Assembly (NCBI GenBank): GCA_964496505.1
Contig: CAZBZV010000015.1
Location: 1-64,000, forward strand
DNA: 64,000 bases
Reading direction: 5' to 3'
Source: JAABVY01 sp964496505
GTDB lineage: Bacteria > Zixibacteria > MSB-5A5 > JAABVY01
In this document: positions 26,839-35,244 of the stretch, piece after piece
Layout of the letters: every line of letters begins with the position of its first letter
Position numbering within the stretch: the first letter of the stretch is position 1
Notes under the pieces: model-generated
The model's input: the letters and a program-made list of their open reading frames with translations, nothing else
What the model was told of the DNA's origin: nothing
Databases searched by the model: none
Made by a program: the position numbers and the translations under genes

Positions 26839-26864
26839 CGTAGGCATATTACGCAATGCCTATG
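26839..26864. terminator. Hairpin after the TonB receptor gene, possible terminator
   Basis: A 9-bp stem (CGTAGGCAT with ATGCCTATG, one wobble pair) and 8-nt loop 32 bp after the stop codon. There is no T-tract, so it may only be an mRNA-end stabiliser. Confidence 0.3.
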
Positions 26865-26980
26865 TGATTAATTAGTATTGTATTAATCCCCATTAAGTCG
26901 GATATTTTAACATACAAAAACTCGATTTACTGCAAATTGCACTTTGATAAAGTCTTCATTAAACCGAGGAGTAAAACCCG

Positions 26981-29900
26981 ATGAACCTGAAACAAATACT
27001 GATTTTGGCAATATCCATGTTTCTTATTTTTATTCTTGTCGATTTTTCCCAAATCGACATTCTCTATGCTCAGTATTTCGGGCGCAACAAAATTCAGTAT
27101 GAGGACTTCGACTTTGATGTTATCGAGACTGAGAATTTTAATGTCTATCATTACCCCGCGGAAAAAACCGCCGCCTCGGATGCGGCCCGTATGGTCGAGC
27201 GCTGGTACAGGCGTCTTTCCAATATCTTTGCTCATGAAATGAAAGATAAGCAGCCCCTGATTCTTTATGCCAATCATGCCGATTTCCAGCAGACCAATGT
27301 TATCCCCGGCATAATTCAGCAGGGCGTGGGCGGTGTGACCGAGGGTCTCAAGAATCGAGTTGTGATTCCGCTCACGGGCAATTATGCTGAAAACAACCAT
27401 GTGATCGGGCATGAGCTGGTGCATGCTTTCCAGTATGATATTATGAGAAATCGCGGCGGTATCTCACAGTCGGCGCAGCTTCCGCTCTGGATGGTTGAGG
27501 GTATGTCGGAATATCTTTCGATTGGCCGGCAGGATGCTCTTACCGCCATGTGGATGCGCGATGCGGTGTTGTATGAGGACATGCCGAGCATGAGCCAGCT
27601 AATCCGAAATCGTGAATATTTTCCCTACCGTTTCGGGCATGCGCTCTGGGCTTATATTGCCGGCAAATGGGGGGATATGGCGGTGCCGGAGCTATTTCGG
27701 GCAATACTCGCCGTGGGATGGAATAAGGGCTTCAAAGAGGTGCTAAATATGTCTCCGGATTCGGTTGCGGCTGAATGGAAGAGAGCAACGATAAGACGTT
27801 ACAGTTCAGAAATCCGCGGAAAAACCAAACCGGGCGATATCGGCGAAGCTATTATAAAGGATGACAATGGCACCAACCTCTCGCCTGTGGTCAGCCCTGA
27901 CGGAAAATATGTTGCCGTGATATCTCAGCAGGATTTGTTTTCGCTCGATTTGTATCTGGTTGATGCCCAGACCGGCGAGTTTATCGATAAGCTGATCAGC
28001 TCCAACACCGACTCGCATTTCGATGCTTTGCGGTTTATGAGCTCGGCCGGGGCATGGTCGCCCGACAGCAAAAAGTTCGCATTTGTAGTCTTCGAAAACG
28101 GCGACAACCGTGTAGCAATCCTTGATGTTGAGTCACGAGATATCGAAAAGGAGCTTAAGATCGAAAAGCTCGATGATATCAAGCATCTGGCATGGTCTCC
28201 CGACGGCAGTCGGATTGTCATGAGCGGGACATCGGGGGGAATCAGTAATATTTATCTATATGATCTCAACCAGCACAATTTCGAGCAGTTGACCGATGAC
28301 CGCTATTTCGAAATGCAGCCGTCATGGTCGCCCGACGGGCAGACATTGGCCTTTGTAACCGACCGCGGACCGGATACTGATTTCGAGGAACTGACATTCG
28401 AGAGGGTCAGAATAGCCCTGATGAATATGAATGACGGCAGTATCGAGATGCTTTCCATATCCGATAATGCCAAGCATATAAATCCGCAGTTTTCGGCGGA
28501 GGGTGACGATCTCTATTTCGTGGCCGATCCTGACGGTTACAGCGACTTATACCGCTATTCATTTGCAGACAGATCTTTTTATCGTCTGACGAATATTGCC
28601 ACCGGTATCAGCGGACTTACCGAGCTTTCGCCTGCCATGTCGCTCTCGCGGGAGAAAGGCACTGCTGTTTTTGCGGTCTTCGAGGACAAAAATTATTATG
28701 TCTATGGCCTGGATGTTGAGGCCAATCGGGGTATTGCCTATACTCCGGAGGAGGGCCGGCTTGCGGCCAATACCGCCCTTCCTCCGAAGTCTATCGACAG
28801 CTATGTTTCCGAATATCTGGACGAGGAGGAGCACGGACTTCCCAGCGATGACGGCTTCTCGATATCCGATTATGATCCCTCACTGGGGCTTCTTTACGCC
28901 GGACGTCCTGTTATTGGAGCAACAGTAGATCGTTTCGGCACATCATTGGGCGGCTCTATCAATTTGATCTTCTCGGATATGCTGGGCAACCATTGGCTCT
29001 CCGTGGCGGCGCAGGTCAACGGCGGACTGAAGGATCTGGGCGCCCAGGTTGTCTACCAGAACCGTGATAATCGACTCAACTGGGGCGGCGCAGTCGGACA
29101 TATACCGTACCAGACCGCCAGGTTTTCCACCGATATCGATACGGTTGAGATAAACGGCGACAGCGTTATCGCCGACGAGTTCACATTAATCCGTCAACGC
29201 GTATTTATCGACAGGATTTCCGCCCAGGCAGAGTATCCGCTTTCCGAAAACCGCAGGCTGGAGTTCTCAACCGGCTATACTCATGTCGGTTATGATACCG
29301 AGCGGGAACGTGTCCTTCTGGCCGGGAATGTTATATTGGAAGATGAGACCACGGATATAAGTTCACCCAAGGGACTGCATTTATCGCAGACATCGGTTGC
29401 TTATGTGGGCGACTATTCATTCTTCGGCTTCACCTCTCCTATTAAGGGTAAACGTTTCCGTCTGGAAGCAGAACCGACTTTCGGTTCTCTCACCTACCTG
29501 ACAATTCTGGCCGATTACAGGCATTACTTTTTCATATCGCCTCTAACCCTGGCATTTAGGGGATATCATCTTGGAAGATATCTTGATGATGCCAATAGCG
29601 ACAGGCTTTCGCAGTTGTATCTTGGATTTGAGACTATGGTAATAGGGTATTCGATCGGCTCATTTGATGTGTCCGAATGCACCTCAACAGACGGCTCAGA
29701 GGGCTGTGCCGAAATTGACCGCCTGATAGGATCTCGTCTGGCAGTATTCAACGCCGAGCTGCGCCTGCCGCTTTTCGGAAATCAGCAGTACGGGCTGATA
29801 AATTTCTCAGCCATTCCAACCGAGTTGACCGCCTTCTTTGACGGAGGTGTGGCCTGGAGCCAGGGTACCGAGCCGGAGTTCAAATGGGCTGAGAGAACTA

Positions 29901-30046
29901 CCGAAAGAGTGCCGGTCTTCAGCGCAGGGGTAGCGGCAAGAATAAATCTTTTCGGATATCTGGTGGGGCAGTTTTATCTGGCCTGGCCCTTTCAGCGTCC
30001 CGAAACAACAACAGAATTTGGATTTGTTATCGCCCCTGGCTGGTAA
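26981..30046 (+). CDS. Secreted gluzincin-type metallopeptidase with TolB-like propeller and C-terminal beta-barrel
   Basis: 1021 residues in three parts. After a signal peptide (about 1-30), residues 40-270 form a peptidase MA-like domain with HELVH (H144, E145, H148) and a downstream WMVEGMSEYLS giving E173 or E177 as the third zinc ligand. Residues about 285-600 contain PD40/TolB-type propeller blades (repeated SPDG motifs such as SWSPDGQTLAF). Residues about 640-1021 resemble a BamA-like surface-antigen barrel ending EFGFVIAPGW. GAGGA precedes the ATG. The arrangement places a protease on the inner or outer face of the outer membrane, carried by its own barrel. Substrate unknown. A strong terminator follows. 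Confidence 0.8.
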   Translation: MNLKQILILAISMFLIFILVDFSQIDILYAQYFGRNKIQYEDFDFDVIETENFNVYHYPAEKTAASDAARMVERWYRRLSNIFAHEMKDKQPLILYANHADFQQTNVIPGIIQQGVGGVTEGLKNRVVIPLTGNYAENNHVIGHELVHAFQYDIMRNRGGISQSAQLPLWMVEGMSEYLSIGRQDALTAMWMRDAVLYEDMPSMSQLIRNREYFPYRFGHALWAYIAGKWGDMAVPELFRAILAVGWNKGFKEVLNMSPDSVAAEWKRATIRRYSSEIRGKTKPGDIGEAIIKDDNGTNLSPVVSPDGKYVAVISQQDLFSLDLYLVDAQTGEFIDKLISSNTDSHFDALRFMSSAGAWSPDSKKFAFVVFENGDNRVAILDVESRDIEKELKIEKLDDIKHLAWSPDGSRIVMSGTSGGISNIYLYDLNQHNFEQLTDDRYFEMQPSWSPDGQTLAFVTDRGPDTDFEELTFERVRIALMNMNDGSIEMLSISDNAKHINPQFSAEGDDLYFVADPDGYSDLYRYSFADRSFYRLTNIATGISGLTELSPAMSLSREKGTAVFAVFEDKNYYVYGLDVEANRGIAYTPEEGRLAANTALPPKSIDSYVSEYLDEEEHGLPSDDGFSISDYDPSLGLLYAGRPVIGATVDRFGTSLGGSINLIFSDMLGNHWLSVAAQVNGGLKDLGAQVVYQNRDNRLNWGGAVGHIPYQTARFSTDIDTVEINGDSVIADEFTLIRQRVFIDRISAQAEYPLSENRRLEFSTGYTHVGYDTERERVLLAGNVILEDETTDISSPKGLHLSQTSVAYVGDYSFFGFTSPIKGKRFRLEAEPTFGSLTYLTILADYRHYFFISPLTLAFRGYHLGRYLDDANSDRLSQLYLGFETMVIGYSIGSFDVSECTSTDGSEGCAEIDRLIGSRLAVFNAELRLPLFGNQQYGLINFSAIPTELTAFFDGGVAWSQGTEPEFKWAERTTERVPVFSAGVAARINLFGYLVGQFYLAWPFQRPETTTEFGFVIAPGW

Positions 30047-30113
30047 CATTTCCAGTTTCCCAAATGACCCATTGCTTCAGCAGTTGGTTTTCAAACCTTT
30101 TCTAACCTTGACC

Positions 30114-30145
30114 GGGCGGAATCATTATGATTCCGCCTCTTTTTA
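30114..30145 (+). terminator. Intrinsic terminator
   Basis: GGCGGAATCA and TGATTCCGCC pair in a stem of about 11 bp with a 3-nt loop, followed by CTCTTTTTAT. It lies about 70 bp after the metallopeptidase-barrel gene. Confidence 0.88.
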
Positions 30146-30239
30146 TGAGAAATAGGGACCTGAAATTAATCTCTTGCAATCAACATTCAATTACTCTTAA
30201 TTAGATCAATACCAATATCATTTTACTCAGGAGGAGAAT

Positions 30240-31229
30240 ATGAAAAAATGCCTTATCGCATTTTTTATGATAGTGCTGCTAAGTGTTGCGGCTCAATCTG
30301 AAGAACAAAACAGAATTCAACCGTTTTATCCGGTTAATACATATTCTATTGTTTGCTATGATTCTGCCACCGGGCAGTTTGGGGCGGCGGTGCAGTCGCA
30401 CTGGTTCAAGGTTGCCGATGTTATCTGGGCCGAGCCTGATGTTGGTGTGGTGGCCACGCAGTCGCTGGCCGATTTCTCCTACGGCAAGCTTGGGCTGGAG
30501 ATGATGAAAACCGGCAAAACCGCACAACAGGCGTTAGACGGGCTTAAGGCCTCCGATCCGAACTCCGATGTGCGCCAGGTAGCGATGATCGATAATATGG
30601 GAAATATCGCCACTCATACGGGGGAGAACTGCATCGCCATGGCGGGCCATCGCACAGGAGCGAATTACTCTGTGCAAGCTAACCTGATGGAGAAATCCAC
30701 TGTATGGGATGCAATGGCCGAGGCGTTTGAGATTACAGAGGGCGAACTGGCTGACCGTATGATGGCTGCGCTCGAAGCGGCACAGGCCGAGGGCGGTGAT
30801 ATCCGCGGCAAGCAGTCGGCGGCAATGCTGGTGGTGACCGGAGAGCCGACCGGGATGCCCTGGGTGGACAAGATCGTCGATCTGCGTGTTGACGACTCCC
30901 CGGAGCCGTTGAAAGAATTAAGGCGGCTGATAAATATCAATCGCGCTTATGAATATATGAATCTGGGGGATGAGTATTTCTTCAAGGGCGAGGTGGAGAA
31001 AGCCAAAGAGGCCTATTCCAAATCGGCCGAGCTCGCACCCGGCAATCCTGAGATTCTGTTCTGGCAGGCGGTGACTATGGCCTCGGCCGGTGAAGAGGAG
31101 ATGGCCATGCCGATTTTCAAGAAGGTCTTCGAGATGGATGAGAACTGGCGGGTATTGGTACCGCGTCTGGTCGACTCCGGCCTTCTGCCGGATGATCCGG
31201 AATTAATAGAGAGGATTGTAGGGCAGTAA
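30240..31229 (+). CDS. DUF1028 family secreted protein with TPR tail
   Basis: 329 residues. A signal peptide (about 1-20) precedes a DUF1028 domain (about 28-225; SIVCYDSATGQFGAAVQSHW, VATQSLADFSYG), which is related to Ntn hydrolases. Its C-terminal part (about 225-310) has tetratricopeptide-like helices (AYEYMNLGDEYFFKGEVEKA). AGGAGG precedes the ATG. A hydrolase or peptidase role is possible by fold but not established. No co-transcribed neighbour is evident; repeats follow directly. Confidence 0.85.
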   Translation: MKKCLIAFFMIVLLSVAAQSEEQNRIQPFYPVNTYSIVCYDSATGQFGAAVQSHWFKVADVIWAEPDVGVVATQSLADFSYGKLGLEMMKTGKTAQQALDGLKASDPNSDVRQVAMIDNMGNIATHTGENCIAMAGHRTGANYSVQANLMEKSTVWDAMAEAFEITEGELADRMMAALEAAQAEGGDIRGKQSAAMLVVTGEPTGMPWVDKIVDLRVDDSPEPLKELRRLININRAYEYMNLGDEYFFKGEVEKAKEAYSKSAELAPGNPEILFWQAVTMASAGEEEMAMPIFKKVFEMDENWRVLVPRLVDSGLLPDDPELIERIVGQ

Positions 31230-31239
31230 ATATTTGTAT

Positions 31240-31431
31240 CCCACCTATCGGGCTTGTTGAAAAAGATATTTTTCATCGCGCAGGGTCTTGGCCCCCGATG
31301 GAATCGGGGGTTGTGACCCTGCGCCTTATTATATATAGCATGCATTTACGTTGGGTCACAATTCCGTCTTCGACGGAATCAAGACCCAACGTTACATCAT
31401 CAGGGATTATCAACACTCCCTATCAGGTGGG
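31240..31431. repeat. MITE-like palindromic repeat element, copy 1
   Basis: A 192-bp element bounded by imperfect inverted ends (CCCACCTATCGGGCTTGTTGA and its near-complement at 31408-31431). It contains hairpin A (31279-31323, arms CGCAGGGTC.../GACCCTGCG) and hairpin B (31349-31391, arms CGTTGGGTC...ATTCCGTC/GACGGAAT...). A 25-bp stretch at 31250-31274 is identical, in inverted orientation, to 62955-62979 inside the second copy at 62862-62998. There is no coding capacity. It is likely a non-autonomous mobile or REP-like family. Confidence 0.7.
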
Positions 31432-31572
31432 TTTATTCCAGACTGGGTATGCCCATTACAAGCAAAGCATTTGGATTATTGTACATCATAAAGGCATTCA
31501 GTTGAATTTCTTGCAGATTGTAAATCGCAGCATAGCAGATGAATGATTTGAACCCACCTGTTGGGGAGTGTT
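31413..31572. repeat. Second inverted-repeat unit nested against copy 1
   Basis: CAGGTGGGTT at 31424-31433 is the exact reverse complement of AACCCACCTG at 31551-31560. The match continues imperfectly outward (ACTCCC against GGGGAGT). The roughly 160-bp unit shares its left end with the right end of copy 1, so the elements are joined or nested. The interior has no recognisable gene. Confidence 0.55.
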
Positions 31573-31844
31573 TTAAAAAAGCCTGTGGTAATGAAGCATA
31601 AGGAAGAATCCGGAACGAAGCAAAGCGAAGTAGAGTGATTCTGCCTATCATCATGAAAAAAATACAAATAGGCAAAACCACTGCGCTTCGCTTCGGGTTT
31701 TTCCCTACTCCATATCACACAATCATTCTTAGGGAACGAAGCTACCTAAGAATCTTTAACTAATCAAACAGATTCTTCGCTTCGCTCAGGATGACATTAC
31801 CCGCCACAGTCTTTTTCGATAAACCCAACAACAGGTGTACGACT
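31573..31844. repeat. Repeat-rich non-coding stretch
   Basis: It holds an inverted repeat TGCCTAT / ATAGGCA (about 31640-31673) and purine-rich segments of the kind TTCTTCGCTTCGCTCAGGATGACA, which recur between genes in many environmental genomes. Short open frames here look random. I see no gene. Confidence 0.4.
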
Positions 31845-33476
31845 TCAATCGATCAAAATCGATTCGGGGACGTCCTCCTCTTTTTCGGGAAGTCTGTAAT
31901 AGTCTCCGCGTTCACGCACAACCTTTTCAAGCCAGCTCTCCGGGTAACCCTTCTCCTCGGGACGGCCTTTCTCGTTTTTGACATAGCCGTCATTATACTT
32001 CACGATCAAATACTCGCCCAGCTCACGCCATCTATCCACGACATTCTCGGCATTATCAACTGAGTAACGCGTAAGAAACTCGAGCATCAGGTCATGGTCT
32101 GATGCGCTGAATCCAAGCGCCATCTGCTCGATATGCGGCTGCATGTTGATGTAGTATTCCTCGAGCTCGCTTTGCACTGCCTGAATGTCTTTGATCATAT
32201 ATGAGTATTTCAGGTTGCAGAAATTTGAGACGAAATTAAAGACCCACCATGCCGACTCCCATGTAAAATCCTGCAGTGATCCCACGGCATACGATTTGGG
32301 AATCTCGGTAATACCGCAGTAAAGCGGAGTGTAGCATGTAAACCAGGTATCATCAACGCCGTACCAGAATACTCCGCCGATCGGATCGGGCAGGCATCCC
32401 CGTGACTGCGAGACAAACGAAAACCCGGTCTGCTGGGTGGAGATAGGGCGCTCCCACATATAGGTCACGCTGTCGACCTGCCATTCCATCGGACGCCATC
32501 TGTAAGGTGTATTATACGGTCCGGCGTCGACACCTCTGGTCATATCAAAGGGCGTGCCCTCGTAATGATCGCGCATCAGCGAGAAGACGTCGGAAAGCGA
32601 TATCTTCTCATCGGGCTTTATCCAGAGCGGGTATTCCTCGGCACCCGCGACTGCACGATGGTAGTCGGGATCGAATTCCTGTGAGGGCGCTGCGCGCCTG
32701 AATATACTCCAGACTCGCGTATCGGCATATTTGTGATTGGAGGGCGTGTCCGGGCAGTAAGCCTTGCGGAAACTGAACGGCTCGCCGGAATCGGGGTTGT
32801 AGAAATCCTGCTCGACTGCGAATTCGATGACATTATCGGAGTAAAGGCAATTCTCCGGATCATCCAGCGGAAATTCACCGATACGCGCCTTGTTAGCATG
32901 AGCCGAAATATAACCGTCGGGGATACGTCTGGCCACCCAGACCGCGCCGGTATTGCCCGGACCCATACCGCTCATCTCCATAATCCAGGCCTCCTCGGTA
33001 TCGGCGATCGAGAACGATTCGCCGGTGGAACGGTATCCGTATTTCTCGACCAGGTCGGTCATGACCTCGATCGCCTCGCGGGCGGTTTTGGCACGCTGAA
33101 GAGCCAGATACATCAAATCCCAATAGTGCAGCACGCCCAGGGTATCCTGCAACTCCTCGCGTCCGGTAAAAGTGGTTTCGCTGATTGCCAGTTGATTCTC
33201 GTTCATCAGATCGACAATGGCATAAGTATGCGGTACCTGATGGATTTTCCCGCGCACATTGCCGTGCCAGTCCTTGATTTCAAGGGAATCCTCGACATGA
33301 TCCTCGGCCGGAGTGTACTCCAGATGCGGATGGAACTCGCCATCGCAGGTATAGGTAATCATAACCGAGCCGTCTTCCGAAGCTCCTTTGGTAACCAGAA
33401 GGTTGGTACAGGGATAAACAGCCGAAGCTGAGAGCAGTACCGCAAAAATTATAGCAACTATTAACGATTTTTTCAT
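31845..33476 (-). CDS. Peptidase family C69 dipeptidase, secreted
   Basis: Start set at the ATG at 33476: AAGGAG lies 9 nt before it, whereas an in-frame ATG three codons earlier sits on top of that site. The 543-residue product has a signal peptide directly followed by CTNLLVTKGASEDGS, where Cys23 should become the N-terminal nucleophile as in other Ntn-type C69 dipeptidases. Further C69 features include AISETTFTGREEL, GESFSIADTEEAWIMEM and VWVARRIPDGYISAHANKAR. It should hydrolyse dipeptides in the periplasm or outside. It is divergent from the cohesin/dockerin genes. Confidence 0.9.
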   Translation of the reverse strand: MKKSLIVAIIFAVLLSASAVYPCTNLLVTKGASEDGSVMITYTCDGEFHPHLEYTPAEDHVEDSLEIKDWHGNVRGKIHQVPHTYAIVDLMNENQLAISETTFTGREELQDTLGVLHYWDLMYLALQRAKTAREAIEVMTDLVEKYGYRSTGESFSIADTEEAWIMEMSGMGPGNTGAVWVARRIPDGYISAHANKARIGEFPLDDPENCLYSDNVIEFAVEQDFYNPDSGEPFSFRKAYCPDTPSNHKYADTRVWSIFRRAAPSQEFDPDYHRAVAGAEEYPLWIKPDEKISLSDVFSLMRDHYEGTPFDMTRGVDAGPYNTPYRWRPMEWQVDSVTYMWERPISTQQTGFSFVSQSRGCLPDPIGGVFWYGVDDTWFTCYTPLYCGITEIPKSYAVGSLQDFTWESAWWVFNFVSNFCNLKYSYMIKDIQAVQSELEEYYINMQPHIEQMALGFSASDHDLMLEFLTRYSVDNAENVVDRWRELGEYLIVKYNDGYVKNEKGRPEEKGYPESWLEKVVRERGDYYRLPEKEEDVPESILID

Positions 33477-33598
33477 ATCTGCCATCTCCTTAATGAATTG
33501 TCTATTATATGATTACGATTTCAAATCCAATATCAGCGCAAATATCCCGTCTGATTCAGACAAATTTATTATAATTGTCTAATAATCGCAATAATTTC

Positions 33599-33626
33599 TT
33601 GACAAATCGAGTAAAGAGGCTATTAT
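33599..33626 (+). promoter_or_regulatory. Sigma70-type promoter for the cohesin/dockerin gene pair
   Basis: TTGACA (33599-33604), a 16-bp spacer and TATTAT (33621-33626) lie about 115 bp upstream of the gene at 33740. The same divergent region has a 13-nt palindrome GTCTGATTCAGAC at 33549-33561 that might be a control site. Confidence 0.55.
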
Positions 33627-33739
33627 TTAATTGATAGACTGCTACCGTAAAGAATACTTATCGCATAGAGGATTAATCTCAGGGATAAATGCTATCGTTT
33701 TAGGCGTTTTTTGTTTTAACCTATAATTCGGGAGGAGAT

Positions 33740-35215
33740 ATGTCTAAACGATGCTCATCGAAAGCTGTGGGGAAAACATCCACGGCGATAACTATTTTTA
33801 TTCTTCTCATTTCATTCAGCTTCATTTCGAGCGGAGCTCATGCCGTTGCGCCGGGGAATATCCGGGTTGCTATGCCGCAATATCATGAATTCTATGATGT
33901 AGACAGCTATATTAGTATTCCAGTCTTACTGGAAAACAACTCTGATATCGAGATTAGCGGCTTTGATTTTCTGATCCAGTACGATACCAGTGTTGTCGAG
34001 CTGGTGGATGTAAATTTTGAGACGATTGATGAATGCAACTGGTTTCTCCTGGGACATCGCCCCGAACTTCCAGGGGTGGAAAAGATATATGCAGCCCCCG
34101 GCACGGATCCTCTGGGATGTAATTTCTCCAATTCTTTTGATACACTCTTTTTCCTGCAGTTCTATATCAAGCCGGACAGCGCAAACGAATGTCTGACCTT
34201 TCCCCTTAGATTTTACTGGACTCAATGTTCTGATAACAGCTTAATCAACATGTTTGGCGACAGTCTTTTTATGTCCGACAGTATATACGATTTTTATGAA
34301 GATCAGCTTATTCATAAAGACGATACCCTTCCTACAATTCACGGTGCCCCGGATTCATGCTATAATCTTGCAGGAGGATACGGCAAGTACAGGCTGGTGG
34401 ATTTTGCCAATGGCGTGATTGATGTTGCCTGTATCGATGATATCGATGAAACCGGAGATGTAAATCTTAATCAGATTCCCTATGAGATTGCTGATTATGT
34501 GATGTTCACTAATTATTATTTAATAGGACCAGATGTATTTGATGTAGATCTTCAAAGACAACTGCAGGCGACGGATTGTGATAAGGATGGTATCTATCCC
34601 ACCCTGCGCGATTTGGTATTCCTGTATCGGGTGATTATAGGCGACTTTCCACCTCTGCCTAAGGATAGAGGCGTTGGAAATAAGCTCTTTCCGCCTACCG
34701 CGCTTTTTGTGCAAGATACGATAGCAAAGGAAATTCATCTGGTATTCCCCGACAGCCTGAGTGCCATACATCTGATTTTTGACGGCGAGATTGTACCGTT
34801 GGATGAGGTCCCCGAGGGCGCCGGTTTCAGTTATCAGAATAATGTCACGCGTTTTATTGCTGCGCCCGGTTATTCTGGTTCCGATAGCGCGACATATCAG
34901 GGATTGTACTTCAGGTATGATGGATGGGGGATATTGGACAGCTGTGAAGTTGCCGATTGGGAGATGCGCGATATCGCATCAGCAGTTCAGGTGATCGGCG
35001 GGGAGCCGATGTGCGGGGATATCAATGCTGATGACGTTATAGATATCGCCGATGTTATCTACCTGCTGAACTATATTTTCCTCGCCGAAGAACCACCGGT
35101 CTCGATGACTGCGGCCGATGTTAACTGCGACGGCGCTGTGAATATAGTCGATGCCATCTCAATCGTCCGTTATATCTTTACCGGCAGCCCGGTACCCTGC
35201 GGTAATTGTGATTAA
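33740..35215 (+). CDS. Secreted cohesin-like protein with C-terminal dockerin pair, copy 1
   Basis: 491 residues. After a signal segment (about 14-36), residues 38-195 show the beta-sandwich pattern of cohesin-like domains (ISIPVLLENNSDIEISGFDF, IQYDTSVVELVDV). A middle part has a dockerin-like calcium segment (about 235-300, TGDVNLNQIPYEIADYVMF), and the end carries a dockerin pair (about 425-488, CGDINADDVIDIADVIYLLN and a second DVNCDGAVNIVDAI). GGAGG precedes the ATG. The next gene is a close paralogue with an almost identical N-terminus (MSKRC-x-SKAVGK), so a tandem duplication. The role is unknown; cohesin-dockerin contacts between such proteins are conceivable. Confidence 0.72.
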   Translation: MSKRCSSKAVGKTSTAITIFILLISFSFISSGAHAVAPGNIRVAMPQYHEFYDVDSYISIPVLLENNSDIEISGFDFLIQYDTSVVELVDVNFETIDECNWFLLGHRPELPGVEKIYAAPGTDPLGCNFSNSFDTLFFLQFYIKPDSANECLTFPLRFYWTQCSDNSLINMFGDSLFMSDSIYDFYEDQLIHKDDTLPTIHGAPDSCYNLAGGYGKYRLVDFANGVIDVACIDDIDETGDVNLNQIPYEIADYVMFTNYYLIGPDVFDVDLQRQLQATDCDKDGIYPTLRDLVFLYRVIIGDFPPLPKDRGVGNKLFPPTALFVQDTIAKEIHLVFPDSLSAIHLIFDGEIVPLDEVPEGAGFSYQNNVTRFIAAPGYSGSDSATYQGLYFRYDGWGILDSCEVADWEMRDIASAVQVIGGEPMCGDINADDVIDIADVIYLLNYIFLAEEPPVSMTAADVNCDGAVNIVDAISIVRYIFTGSPVPCGNCD

Positions 35216-35244
35216 GAATTTGAAATGACACTTCGGGAGGAGAT

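Noticed and set aside
32733..33431. Plus-strand open frame of 232 codons opposite the C69 peptidase
   Set aside because: The minus-strand peptidase has full family motifs and a signal peptide; the plus frame has no recognisable features.
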